Origin: Actinomycetaceae bacterium | GTDB taxonomy: Bacteria > Actinomycetota > Actinomycetes > Actinomycetales > Actinomycetaceae | DNA: 40,827 nucleotides | NCBI GenBank assembly: GCA_030532245.1 | Contig: JAUNLN010000018.1 | Coordinates: forward strand, 1-40,827 | Reading direction: 5' to 3' | Part shown: positions 19,777-27,639 of the stretch, one piece after another | Position numbering within the stretch: position 1 is the stretch's first letter | Layout of the letters: each line of letters begins with the position of its first letter | The notes under the pieces: generated by a model | Database searches by the model: none | The model's input: the letters and a program-made list of their open reading frames with translations, nothing else | What the model was told of the DNA's origin: nothing | Made by a program: the position numbers and the translations under genes

Positions 19777-19826
19777 ATTCAAGGTACGTGTCATCGGGAT
19801 TCAAGGAACTAACCGATATATCAAGG
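19777..19826. repeat. three TCAAGG half-sites spaced about two helical turns apart upstream of acnA
   Basis: ATTCAAGG at 19777-19784, ATTCAAGG at 19799-19806 and ATCAAGG at 19820-19826 are spaced 22 and about 20-21 bp apart. All lie in the same orientation, reading CCTTGA toward acnA. The core is close to the half-site of the palindrome at 19724-19741 (TCTTGA). This suggests cooperative binding on one face of the helix. The rest of 19827-19947 shows no gene. Confidence 0.4.
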
Positions 19827-19947
19827 TTTCGGCCTATATTGCGATGTGGCTAACATTTCTACCCCGCTTCGATTATCGCGAGCCTGAAGTTACCTAATTC
19901 GCTAGATTTTGCCATGTTGCTCGGTCAAGGTCTGCCCGGGCATACGT

Positions 19948-19981
19948 GTAGCCGCGAGTTTTGTTTGATTCTCGCGGCTAC
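19948..19981 (-). terminator. hairpin terminator downstream of the lipoprotein gene
   Basis: A perfect 11-bp stem (GTAGCCGCGAG / CTCGCGGCTAC) encloses a 12-nt loop, about 40 bp after the lipoprotein stop on the minus strand. The T run is weak on both sides (TTT on the plus side), so termination efficiency is uncertain. Confidence 0.55.
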
Positions 19982-20022
19982 TTTGCTGATTGCTTGCGTA
20001 AAGTTTCAGGTTTCCCACTCGT

Positions 20023-20727
20023 TTAGGGGTAGGTGAAGATGAACATGCGCGGCTGACCGTAGTAGTCCATCATGTAGTACTCGTGGCGGCCGAGTCGGAT
20101 GCTTAGATCTCCGTAGATTTGTTCCATGTTGTAGACCTCTTCTTCTGGCAGTGGAGGTGTTTTGAACTCCTCGACTAGCGGGATTTGGGAGAGTACTTCG
20201 TTGAACATGAAGACGTTGTCGAAATCTGAGCCGTAGTCTGACGCGAGTGTTATGTCGATGGTTACCGAGTAGCATCTGCTCTGCATGAGGGCGTAGAAAA
20301 CGCTGACTTGGGATCCGGCGACGTAGTTCATGTGTTCGAGTAGGACTCCGTCGTCAGATTCTGAGAAGCTCCAGTCGTCTGGGAGGTCGTAGAGGATCGT
20401 TTCGGGGACCATGCTGACGTAGGGCGCGTTTTCTAGATCCCAGTAGCCGTCGCCCACCTCTTCATAGTCTTCGGCCGCGTAGTCTTCGTATTGCTCATAG
20501 TCCGCCGGGTCTTCAACGGTTCTTGCGGGCTCTGTTGCAGGGGGCCGCTTCCGGGTTTCTTTCTCTGTTGTGGGTTCCGTTGTGGCTGACGTGGCTGTCG
20601 TCTCGCTCTCAACCGTTGTGGCTTTTGAAGCCAGTTGGTTAAGCGCGCTACTGGTGGATCCCAGGCATCCGGTTAGGCCCAGTGCGGCGACCATGAGGAG
20701 TGCCAGCGCTGATAGTTTCGTTTTCAT
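20023..20727 (-). CDS. predicted lipoprotein of unknown function
   Basis: I do not recognise the family. The 234-residue protein starts with a clear lipoprotein signal peptide: Lys2/Lys4, a hydrophobic stretch, and the lipobox LTGC with Cys21 as the predicted lipidated residue. A Thr/Ser/Glu-rich linker follows (about 25-65), then a highly acidic, Tyr-rich segment (EDYAAEDYEEVGDGYWD), and a C-terminal domain of about 150 residues ending RMFIFTYP. It should be anchored to the outer face of the membrane. The ATG at 20727 has GGAGG 7 nt upstream; the open frame begins 14 codons earlier without support. It has its own hairpin terminator and lies next to an unrecognised membrane protein, together forming a small accessory stretch between acnA and the rRNA methyltransferase gene. 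Confidence 0.75.
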   Translation of the reverse strand: MKTKLSALALLMVAALGLTGCLGSTSSALNQLASKATTVESETTATSATTEPTTEKETRKRPPATEPARTVEDPADYEQYEDYAAEDYEEVGDGYWDLENAPYVSMVPETILYDLPDDWSFSESDDGVLLEHMNYVAGSQVSVFYALMQSRCYSVTIDITLASDYGSDFDNVFMFNEVLSQIPLVEEFKTPPLPEEEVYNMEQIYGDLSIRLGRHEYYMMDYYGQPRMFIFTYP

Positions 20728-20807
20728 GACGACCTCCAGTTTGTGCGCGAATCTATGCAGTTCGCCCATTTAATTTGAGGTTACTCACACTTTCGCGGCG
20801 AAACATC

Positions 20808-20831
20808 AGCCAAAAGGGTGCTTTTTTGGCT
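20808..20831. terminator. possible bidirectional terminator between the membrane protein and lipoprotein genes
   Basis: AGCCAAAA (20808-20815) pairs with TTTTGGCT (20824-20831) around an 8-nt loop, with T-rich and A-rich flanks on both strands. It lies about 93 bp after the membrane-protein stop on the minus strand and just upstream of the lipoprotein gene. The stem is short and AT-rich, so it is only a candidate. Confidence 0.35.
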
Positions 20832-20923
20832 CAAATGAGGTTTTTAATCTTGGAGGTGTCTTTTAGACGTCTATGGCGGCAGGTTTCTGTTTTCCGAGTG
20901 CTGGTAGGCGGAACCTGGAGGGC

Positions 20924-21820
20924 TTAGAGGTAGCGGGTTTCGCGTTTGAGGTGAACTTCGAAGTAGGCGGCGAATAGGGCCATGAGGCTGAAGATGAACA
21001 CCTTGGTTATGAGTGCCGGCACGGGAATGTGAATGCCGGCGAATAGTTGAAACACCGTTTGGACCGGCAGCATGATGCCGATGATTAGGCAGGCTTTGAG
21101 GAGCATTCGTAGCAGCACGTAGCCGATGAAATCTTCGCGTTTTACCAGGTAGTAGGTGAGGAAGATTAGTGGGCTGATAATTCCCATGTCGAGCACGTAC
21201 GTGTTTTCGGTTGTGTACACCTCGATGAGTGCGAGCGAGTTGCCGCTTACGAGCGACAGGATGATGTCTGGAAGCCACGCTACAAAGAGCGAGACTCCCG
21301 CAATGATGAGAAATGTTTTGAGGCCCCTCGTGAAGTTGAAGGTGCAGACTTTACCGTTTAGCACGCTAACAGCGTGGAGTTTGGCGAGCAGCATGAATGA
21401 TACGAGGAGGCTTGAGGTGAATAGTGCGATGTACGCGAGGTGGAGCGCATTGTAGGTGACGCCGAATGCGAGGCTTGCCGCGTAGTAGAGGATGAGGCTG
21501 ACGATTCCGTAGGTGGCTATGTAGTTCTCGAGGGTCGGTTCTTTAAGGCTTTTTCGTATTGAAATGGCGGCCCAGGGTGCAACGAGTAGCAACATGGTGA
21601 GGTCTGAGCCTATGAATATTGGGGCTTTGAAGTAGGAGTCGTGGGCGTAGATGCCAGAGCCCCACATTTGCACGGTGTCGCCGTATTGGTTCACGAACTC
21701 ACGGGAGTGCGAAGTGTCGAAGGAGCTTACTCCCGTGATGGTGATGATCAGGAGTAGCGCCAAGATGAGTATGCTCGTCGCGCGGTAGATTACTCGTGCA
21801 TTTTTGTTGAACTGGAGCAT
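20924..21820 (-). CDS. multi-pass membrane protein of unknown function
   Basis: I do not recognise this 298-residue protein. About seven or eight hydrophobic helices are visible, including ATSILILALLLIITITGV, IFIGSDLTMLLLVAPWAAI, IVSLILYYAASLAFGV, TFLIIAGVSLFVAWLPDIIL, MGIISPLIFLTYYLV and VFIFSLMALFAAYFEV. The first helix is followed by an outside-type loop (DTSHSREFVNQYGDTVQMWGS). The C-terminus ends with basic residues (HLKRETRYL), which suggests a cytoplasmic tail. The ATG at 21820 has GAGAGG 9 nt upstream. An alternative GTG at 21865 has GATAAT 5 nt before it and could be a leaderless start adding 15 residues. Codons are more AT-ending than in the core genes around it. Confidence 0.7.
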   Translation of the reverse strand: MLQFNKNARVIYRATSILILALLLIITITGVSSFDTSHSREFVNQYGDTVQMWGSGIYAHDSYFKAPIFIGSDLTMLLLVAPWAAISIRKSLKEPTLENYIATYGIVSLILYYAASLAFGVTYNALHLAYIALFTSSLLVSFMLLAKLHAVSVLNGKVCTFNFTRGLKTFLIIAGVSLFVAWLPDIILSLVSGNSLALIEVYTTENTYVLDMGIISPLIFLTYYLVKREDFIGYVLLRMLLKACLIIGIMLPVQTVFQLFAGIHIPVPALITKVFIFSLMALFAAYFEVHLKRETRYL

Positions 21821-21865
21821 CGATGTCTGCCTCTCGTGGCAAGTTGAAAGTTCGGTGCTAGTCAC

Positions 21866-21998
21866 TTGTCATTATCGGGCACGGGCCGCTCCCCGGTAGT
21901 AGTTTTGTTGTTCCAGCGCATAGACAAACGTGCAGGAGGCTCCAGCCGCCAGGCTCTTCTAACCTCACTGCCTTCGAAGGATCATCGAGACGAGAGTG
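21866..21998. other. intergenic stretch without a recognisable gene
   Basis: No convincing gene lies here. On the minus strand it follows directly the McrB relic and precedes the membrane-protein gene. GATAAT, read on the minus strand near 21871-21876, is a possible -10 box for that gene. An mcrC remnant would be expected at this position, but none can be supported. Confidence 0.4.
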
Positions 21999-22212
21999 TC
22001 AAAAGGCATAGTTTGCTTCGGCTCTTGATCTAACGCCGAAAAAGTCGAAGGCGATCTCGTCCAGTTGAATGTTACTGAAATAACTGTGGCCAATCTGGAA
22101 GCCTTCGCCCAAAGATTCATCGTCAGCGATAGCCTCGTTCAGTTCTTTGACTAGGTCTATCAATTTGTTAAAGGGCACGCTTCGAAGCGGCTCTTGGTTT
22201 TTGAGGAATCCC
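21999..22212 (-). pseudogene. C-terminal remnant of a McrB-like restriction GTPase
   Basis: On the minus strand a frame ending in TGA at 21999-22001 encodes about 70 residues. It includes PFNKLIDLVKELNEAI, then DDESLGEGFQIGHSYF, ending SRAEANYAF. The LNEAI...LG.GF.IGHSYF pattern is the C-terminal signature I know from McrB, the AAA+ GTPase of McrBC-type modified-DNA restriction. No start codon or AAA+ Walker motifs lie upstream. In-frame residues before TEGF are Arg-rich and unlike McrB, and the rRNA methyltransferase gene begins 52 bp away. It is therefore a truncated relic, not a working gene. The reading of the motif is from memory and needs a profile search. Confidence 0.6.
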
Positions 22213-22264
22213 TCAGTCCTCCTCGCTCCCCTTCTCAGTCTCCTATGCGCACCAGCAGTGCTTT

Positions 22265-23548
22265 TTAAGCCGTCCTCGTCAGCATCGTCACGAACTCCAC
22301 GTGGTGCGTCTGGGGGAACAAATCCAACGCCCTAAACGAACGCACACGATAACCCGCCTCCAGCAGGGCACCAATATCGCGCGCACCCGCAGCCGCATCA
22401 CACGACACGAGCACAACCCTATCCGGACGCACCGCCCCAATCGCCTTCACCACATCCCGGCCCGCGCCCGAGCGCGGCGGATCAAGCACAATAGCGTTCG
22501 GCCTCTCCCCCAAATCCGACCAAGCCCGCAACACCGAGCGGCCATTCACCATTCCAGCCCGCAAATCGCGCTCAACCTCCACATCGCGAAGATTCTCCCG
22601 CGCGTTCGCCACAGCCTCCTTCGAGCCCTCAATCGAAATAATCGCGCCCCGCCTACCAAGCTCGCGGCCAAGGAACTTCGTGAACAAGCCCGCGCCAGAG
22701 TACAACTCAATCACCGAGTCACCCTCATTCACGTTCGCGGCAGCCAAAACCCGCTCAACCAAATCCGCCGGAGCCGACTTATGCGCCTGCCAAAAACCAG
22801 ACGCAGCAACAGAGAAATCCTCCCTCAAACCGCGCGCACTCACCTGCCACTGCGCAGAATCACTCACCTTGCGACCAGACGCGTTAAACACCTGATTACC
22901 AACCACCACGCGGCGGCCACCCGCATTCGGCGCCACCACGCGCACCTTACGACCCGGGCGGAAAAACTTCGACCACTCACTCTCACCAAACAAGCCCAGA
23001 TCCAAGATCGACTCCACCGCGAGCGGCATCGACTCAACCTCCACAAGCTTTGAGGAGGCCTCCACGTTCATCGCAAGGCGCCTCCTCGGTGACACTTCGA
23101 AGTCGACGCGGGTACGCCAGTTGAGCGCCGCACCATCCGAAGCGGGGTGTACGGTGAGGCCCTCCTCGCCGACCGCGTCTAGGACGTGCTCGAGGGTTTG
23201 CGCGCCGCCAACGCGGGCAAGCTGATCGCGAATGACGTCCTTTTTCCAAACCCGCTGGTAGTCCAGACTGACGTGGCCAAGATCAACACCACCGATACCC
23301 GCGGCCTCGCCTTCCGGCCACACGTGCGGGCGGCGATGCTCAGAGGCCTCCACCACGGCCGCGACCGTGCCGTAGGAGACCTTCGAGCGCCTGCTCCTCA
23401 CCTGCACGTCCACAACCTCACCCGGGATCGCGCCGGAAATGAACAGGGGCCTGCCATCGACGAGTGAGAAACAGGTGCCGCCGTGCGCCGGGCGCAGTGC
23501 CTTAACGCCCTTTACGATGTCGAGCTCTTCAGTCAAAACGTCAGTCAT
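22265..23548 (-). CDS. class I SAM-dependent RNA uracil-C5 methyltransferase (TrmA/RlmD family, TRAM domain)
   Basis: This cytoplasmic enzyme is predicted to methylate C5 of a uridine in rRNA or tRNA. The 427-residue protein has an N-terminal TRAM-type RNA-binding domain (about 5-65), a central region that lacks an obvious Cys-rich Fe-S cluster, and a Rossmann methyltransferase fold with VIELYSGAGLFTKFL, LDPPRSGAG, the catalytic Cys383 in VLVSCDAAAG, and the ending FPQTHHVEFVTML typical of TrmA/RumA enzymes. The ATG at 23548 is preferred because AAGGA lies 5 nt upstream; another ATG at 23554 is possible. The permease gene ends 8 bp upstream, so they form an operon. The same order (Rv2689c after Rv2690c) is known in M. 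tuberculosis. Confidence 0.88.
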   Translation of the reverse strand: MTDVLTEELDIVKGVKALRPAHGGTCFSLVDGRPLFISGAIPGEVVDVQVRSRRSKVSYGTVAAVVEASEHRRPHVWPEGEAAGIGGVDLGHVSLDYQRVWKKDVIRDQLARVGGAQTLEHVLDAVGEEGLTVHPASDGAALNWRTRVDFEVSPRRRLAMNVEASSKLVEVESMPLAVESILDLGLFGESEWSKFFRPGRKVRVVAPNAGGRRVVVGNQVFNASGRKVSDSAQWQVSARGLREDFSVAASGFWQAHKSAPADLVERVLAAANVNEGDSVIELYSGAGLFTKFLGRELGRRGAIISIEGSKEAVANARENLRDVEVERDLRAGMVNGRSVLRAWSDLGERPNAIVLDPPRSGAGRDVVKAIGAVRPDRVVLVSCDAAAGARDIGALLEAGYRVRSFRALDLFPQTHHVEFVTMLTRTA

Positions 23549-23556
23549 AATCATCC

Positions 23557-25398
23557 TTATTCAGACCACGGAACTATCGTGATCAAAACTCCAGGCTCCG
23601 CCAGAAGTGTCTTCTCCAAATGCTTAATCTCAGTGTTGTGCAATCGCCCGAGGAGGCGGTAGGAGAACACCACCTGCGGGAGTACCACGTTCACCAGGCG
23701 ATTCGGGTGTGCGGCTCGCACGCGCCTCACGTGCTCAATGATCGCCTCCGTGGGGCGTGCCGGGCCGGCATCCAAAATCGTGAGGTCAACGCCGAGGCCC
23801 TCCTCACGCCACGCGCGAAGCGCCTCCTCACTATCATTGCCACCCGTATCCACGTGCAAAAGCTCAATCGAGTATGGCCTCGTCGACTGAATCCACCTCG
23901 TCGCACGCGTGAGCACGGGGCCCATCGTCTGCGCCACGATCATGTAGTGTACGCGCCCTGGCGTAATCGGGTCTTCCGTAGTCTTCTCACCAGCGCCCAC
24001 ACCGTAGTTGAGGTAGTGGATCCTCACGGCGTAAAGGATCACGTACAGGAGGAGAATGAGGCCCGTTACAATCCACGCCCCCTGATACATGTCTGAGACG
24101 AACAGCAGGACGAGCGCTGCAAGACTAATCACAAGGCCGCCAAGGGCCATCAGCCGTGCGCGTTTCATGACTCTCCTTTCGCGAGAGTGACCCTCGTAGC
24201 GCAGCTTCGCATTCCAAAGACGCAAAGTTGACCAGCGCGTGAGCGTTAGCGAGGTGAAGCCCGATAGGGCGAGTGTAGGCACGATAAAACGGAACTGGGC
24301 CGAACCAATGAGGAGCAGCGCGCTTGCCCCCAGGCCGAACAGGAACGGCGTGAACATTCGCCGCGTTGGAGTGTTCATGAGGTGCACGGGTAGCAGGTGG
24401 AAGTTCGCGAGTTCCTCGCTGAGCTTCTCAGCACTGTACAGCACGGTTCGCGCCGCCGTGAGCGCCACCGCGATCATGATGATGGTCGACGCGATGAGCA
24501 TCCATTCGGGCATTCCAACCACGCGAAGCGCCGAATAGAACGTGTTTCTACGACCGATGAAGCGTGCTGAATCAACGTCCGCAATATTCAGCATCGTGAG
24601 CATCGCGGTCAGCGACGCCGCGATAGCGACCGCGAGTTTTGCAACGCCCGCGTTTTTCGCGTTCGGGTGCGAGAAGTAGGAAAGGTCCGCACTCAGGTGT
24701 CGAAGCAAAAGCGCGGGCGTGAGCACCACGCCAAGCCCCAGACCAAGCGCGGGCGCGATACCTCCCGCGAAGGGCGCGCGCTTCACCTCCTCAGACACGA
24801 TCGCCAAATCCTCAGGCGACGTTGGCGCAAAATACGGGGACGACCCGAGGATTCCAGCCGTGAGCACAAGCAGGAGGATGAAGCCGAGGACCACCCAAAA
24901 AGCGCCCGTACGCAGGGCTCTTGAACCCCTTTGCGTCCACTGGAACAGGGCAATCAGCATGGAGACGCCAATCGCTATCTGCGTTCTCACAGGCGAAAGC
25001 GATGGCCACATCGACCCGATCAAAAACGCGATGGAGGCTGCCGTGAGCGCGTACGTGGCAATGAACTCCACGAGCTGGCTTGCCGCGGTGAGCGTCGACA
25101 TGCGGGTGCCGAGGTATTCGTCAATGCCCGCAAAGTCGCCCACGTAGCGCCGCCTGGCCAAAAGCACGGGGATCTCCGAAATCGTAATCAGCGCGATGAG
25201 GGGTACGGCAAGAACGGTGAGCCACGACGAAATCGAAGCGTCTAAATATCCGAGTGGGGCTTGAACGTGCAGGAGGGCATCTGGCTGCCAAATCGGTACG
25301 AGCACGAGGAGAGCGGCAGACGCCGTAAACGCGGCGCCGCGCGCCACCGGATACGACGCGTTCTCGCTCGCACTATTCGTTTTCCCGTTTGATGCCAT
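23557..25398 (-). CDS. APC-superfamily-like permease, putative cation/K+ transporter partner of TrkA pair
   Basis: This 613-residue integral membrane protein has about 12 hydrophobic segments (about 20-460) and a C-terminal soluble domain of about 150 residues starting near YMIVAQTMGPVLTRATRW. It corresponds to the actinobacterial permease next to ceoB/ceoC (M. tuberculosis Rv2690c). The substrate is unproven. A divergently encoded RCK pair favours K+ or another cation, while the fold resembles amino-acid permeases. The ATG at 25398 is chosen because TAGAGT (25406-25411) ends 7 nt upstream, giving a likely leaderless mRNA; GTG 25404 is an alternative. The distance to the divergent trkA-like start is only 53 bp, so both promoters are packed together. 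Confidence 0.82.
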   Translation of the reverse strand: MASNGKTNSASENASYPVARGAAFTASAALLVLVPIWQPDALLHVQAPLGYLDASISSWLTVLAVPLIALITISEIPVLLARRRYVGDFAGIDEYLGTRMSTLTAASQLVEFIATYALTAASIAFLIGSMWPSLSPVRTQIAIGVSMLIALFQWTQRGSRALRTGAFWVVLGFILLLVLTAGILGSSPYFAPTSPEDLAIVSEEVKRAPFAGGIAPALGLGLGVVLTPALLLRHLSADLSYFSHPNAKNAGVAKLAVAIAASLTAMLTMLNIADVDSARFIGRRNTFYSALRVVGMPEWMLIASTIIMIAVALTAARTVLYSAEKLSEELANFHLLPVHLMNTPTRRMFTPFLFGLGASALLLIGSAQFRFIVPTLALSGFTSLTLTRWSTLRLWNAKLRYEGHSRERRVMKRARLMALGGLVISLAALVLLFVSDMYQGAWIVTGLILLLYVILYAVRIHYLNYGVGAGEKTTEDPITPGRVHYMIVAQTMGPVLTRATRWIQSTRPYSIELLHVDTGGNDSEEALRAWREEGLGVDLTILDAGPARPTEAIIEHVRRVRAAHPNRLVNVVLPQVVFSYRLLGRLHNTEIKHLEKTLLAEPGVLITIVPWSE

Positions 25399-25405
25399 GA
25401 ACACA

Positions 25406-25445
25406 ACTCTACAGCCCCGCGCGAGCGTATCGTTCTTGATAGTTT
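25406..25445. promoter_or_regulatory. paired divergent, likely leaderless promoters of the permease and first TrkA gene
   Basis: On the minus strand TAGAGT (25406-25411) ends 7 nt before the permease ATG. On the plus strand TAGTTT (25440-25445) ends 6 nt before the TrkA GTG. Neither gene has a Shine-Dalgarno sequence. The -35 regions would overlap within this 53-bp gap, so the two units could be co-regulated. Confidence 0.45.
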
Positions 25446-25451
25446 TGATCT

Positions 25452-26174
25452 GTGCACTTTGTAATCATGGGGGCTGGCCGCGTTGGAACAACGCTTGCCA
25501 CACTGTTAGACCAGCAGGGCCATTCTGTGGCCATTATTGATCAAAACCCCGACGCGTTCAGGCGTCTTGCTCCGACCTTTTCGGGCCGGAGAGTAACCGG
25601 CATTGGTTTTGACCGCGACACGCTACGCCAAGCAGGTATTGAAGACGCGTACGCGTTTGCCGCCGTATCAAACGGTGACAACTCGAACATTATTTCTGCG
25701 CGAGTCGTTCGCGAGACGTTCGGCGTGGAGCGCGTGGTTGCAAGGATTTACGACCCCTCCCGCGCGGAAGTGTACGAACGTCTAGGAATCCCCACGGTCG
25801 CAACCGTGCGCCGCACAACGCAGGCCGTACTCGAGTGGATGATGCCTCCCGACACACACAGGGTGTGGACGCACCCGGCCGGCGAAGTGTCCCTCATTGC
25901 CGCGCGGCCAAGTGAAGGCTGGTACGGCAAAAGCTTTGAGGTGATCGAGCAACTCACCAAACACCGGGTCGTTTTCGTCTCGCGGCAAGGCCACCTCGAC
26001 ATTGCCGTGCCCGACCTCGTTGTGCAAGAAAACGACGTGCTCTACTTCGGTGTTTCAAACCAGCAGGAAACGCAAAACACCTTGAAGGCAGCTTCGGGCG
26101 ACGAGAACCTTGGCGTCACTAGCGACCAGGCGATCCGTGAAATCTTGACGAACGATCCAGTGGTGGGGGCGTAA
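25452..26174 (+). CDS. TrkA/RCK family potassium uptake regulator (CeoB-like)
   Basis: The 240-residue cytoplasmic protein has an RCK_N Rossmann domain (VIMGAGRVGTTLATLL, then IIDQNPDAF) that binds NAD(H) or adenine nucleotides, and a C-terminal RCK_C domain (about 140-215, ending DLVVQENDVLYFGV). Such proteins gate Trk/Ktr-type K+ transporters. Here the divergent permease is the likely partner. GTG at 25452 is the start; no ribosome binding site is present and a -10 box lies 6 nt upstream. The next gene's ATG follows the TAA stop directly, so translation is probably coupled. About 25 residues after the RCK_C domain are polar and not assigned. Confidence 0.9.
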   Translation: MHFVIMGAGRVGTTLATLLDQQGHSVAIIDQNPDAFRRLAPTFSGRRVTGIGFDRDTLRQAGIEDAYAFAAVSNGDNSNIISARVVRETFGVERVVARIYDPSRAEVYERLGIPTVATVRRTTQAVLEWMMPPDTHRVWTHPAGEVSLIAARPSEGWYGKSFEVIEQLTKHRVVFVSRQGHLDIAVPDLVVQENDVLYFGVSNQQETQNTLKAASGDENLGVTSDQAIREILTNDPVVGA

Positions 26175-26843
26175 ATGCTTATCGTAATTGCCGGCGCAGG
26201 CTCAGTTGGCCGCTCAATTGCGCGGGAACTTCTCGGCAAAGGCCACGAAGTTACGCTCATCGACAGGCTCCCCGACCAAATGCGCGTCGCATCCGTTGCC
26301 GAAGCCGACTGGATTCTCGCCGACGCGTGCTCGCCAGAAGCGCTCGAAGCCGCACAGGTGAACGAATGTGACGTCATGGTTGCCGCAACGGGCGACGACA
26401 AGGCGAACCTCGTGATCTCCCTACTTGCGAAAACCGAGTTCGGCGTACCCCGCGTTGTTGCGCGCGTAAATAACCCGAAAAACGAGTGGATGTTCGACTC
26501 CGCGTGGGGCGTGGACGTACCCGTATCCACCCCGCGCGTTATGACCGCGCTCGTTGAAGAAGCCGTGAGCGTTGGAGCGCTCGTGCCGCTCTTCAGATTC
26601 CATGAGGCGGGTACCGCGATCTACGCGATCACGCTTCCCGCAGATTCTAAGGCCGCTGGCAAGACGACCGCGAAACTCGACATTCCAGCCGACGCGCGCA
26701 TCCTCAGCGTACTTCGCGACGACGCGCCGCTCGACAATCACCTCACCGTCGAACTTGAAGCAGGCGACGAGCTCGTGCTCATGCTCACTTCTTCAGACAA
26801 GACACTCCACCAGGATCTGGAGAAAATCTTCGGCTCGAAGTAA
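26175..26843 (+). CDS. TrkA/RCK family potassium uptake regulator (CeoC-like)
   Basis: This second RCK protein has 222 residues: an RCK_N domain (IVIAGAGSVGRSIARELL, LIDRLPDQM, VAATGDDKANLV) and an RCK_C domain (about 135-215, ADARILSVLRDDAPL then LEAGDELVLMLT). It starts at the base after the stop of the first TrkA gene, so the two form an obligate pair and may assemble as a hetero-oligomer. The duplication matches ceoB/ceoC (Rv2691/Rv2692) in M. tuberculosis. It converges with the DUF3159 gene; only a weak GCCC/GGGC hairpin lies in the 25-bp gap. Confidence 0.9.
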   Translation: MLIVIAGAGSVGRSIARELLGKGHEVTLIDRLPDQMRVASVAEADWILADACSPEALEAAQVNECDVMVAATGDDKANLVISLLAKTEFGVPRVVARVNNPKNEWMFDSAWGVDVPVSTPRVMTALVEEAVSVGALVPLFRFHEAGTAIYAITLPADSKAAGKTTAKLDIPADARILSVLRDDAPLDNHLTVELEAGDELVLMLTSSDKTLHQDLEKIFGSK

Positions 26844-26868
26844 ACGCCCTCGCTAGTGGGCTGCTGGG

Positions 26869-27639
26869 TCAGTTGTAGCTTTGCTGGCCCGGCTCTTCTT
26901 CGCCTGCCTCCTGCGCGGTAGCGTTCCTGGAGGAGGCCTGATCGGCCGCTGCTTTTGCTACCTCGCGGGCGACATCCCGGTAGGGGCGAAGCCGCGCCCA
27001 CGTGATCCATGCGATCAGGAGGAACGGGGGCAGGCCGAGGAAAATCTTCGTCGTTCCAAGGAGGGCGACCTCGCCGGCTGCCCACAGCGGAAGCTGGACG
27101 AGTGCACGCACGGCAAACAGGGCGAACCAAAGCCAAGACAGTCTGCGCGCCTCGCGGGCAAGCGGTTTCAAAACGTCAGCGCCTCGCCACCACTTCCACG
27201 GAAGCTCCCACACTGGCGTTAGCGCCATCGACACAACCGGGAAGCGCGCGAGGCTCGCGATCAGGATTGCAAGCCCATACACTCCGGCCATCAGGATGCC
27301 GAAAACAAAGAAGTTCTCGCCGCGCCCCGTTAGCAGCGCCCAGATGACGCCAATACCCACGCCGATAAATCCCGAAACAGAGTAGGTCACCGGCTGGCGG
27401 GCAATCAGCCTCGCCAAAATCAGCACCACTGAAACGCCTACGGCGCCGATCAAAGCCCACTTCAAAGTCAAAGTGAACCCGTAAATCGTCACAAAAACGA
27501 GTGCCGGGAGCACCGACTCCAGCGCTCCCCTCACGCCGCCTACCGCCTGCCAAGCATCAAACTTCTCAGCATTCAACTGGGCTGCAGCAGACTTATTTCC
27601 AGCGGCCCTATTTCCAGTGCTCTTAGTCGGTTCGCTCAT
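26869..27639 (-). CDS. DUF3159 family membrane protein
   Basis: The 256-residue protein belongs to DUF3159, an actinobacterial family of unknown function always next to trkA-like genes in the genomes I recall. The N-terminal 45 residues are polar (many Ala, Lys, Asn). Six hydrophobic segments follow, for example LPALVFVTIYGFTLTL, FFVFGILMAGVYGLAILIA and FLGLPPFLLIAWITW, then a charged tail. The ATG at 27639 overlaps the stop of the OB-fold gene (ATGA), so the two are translationally coupled. The open frame reaches back to 27678, but those codons lie inside the upstream gene. Confidence 0.85.
   Translation of the reverse strand: MSEPTKSTGNRAAGNKSAAAQLNAEKFDAWQAVGGVRGALESVLPALVFVTIYGFTLTLKWALIGAVGVSVVLILARLIARQPVTYSVSGFIGVGIGVIWALLTGRGENFFVFGILMAGVYGLAILIASLARFPVVSMALTPVWELPWKWWRGADVLKPLAREARRLSWLWFALFAVRALVQLPLWAAGEVALLGTTKIFLGLPPFLLIAWITWARLRPYRDVAREVAKAAADQASSRNATAQEAGEEEPGQQSYN

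Noticed and set aside
20871-21278. 135-codon minus-strand frame overlapping the membrane protein gene
   Set aside because: The other frame has clear transmembrane helices and a ribosome binding site; this one is a shadow rich in His/Arg/Pro.
21960-21998. Possible mcrC start (ATG ATC CTT...) just after the McrB relic
   Set aside because: The frame stops after six codons; nothing McrC-like can be read.
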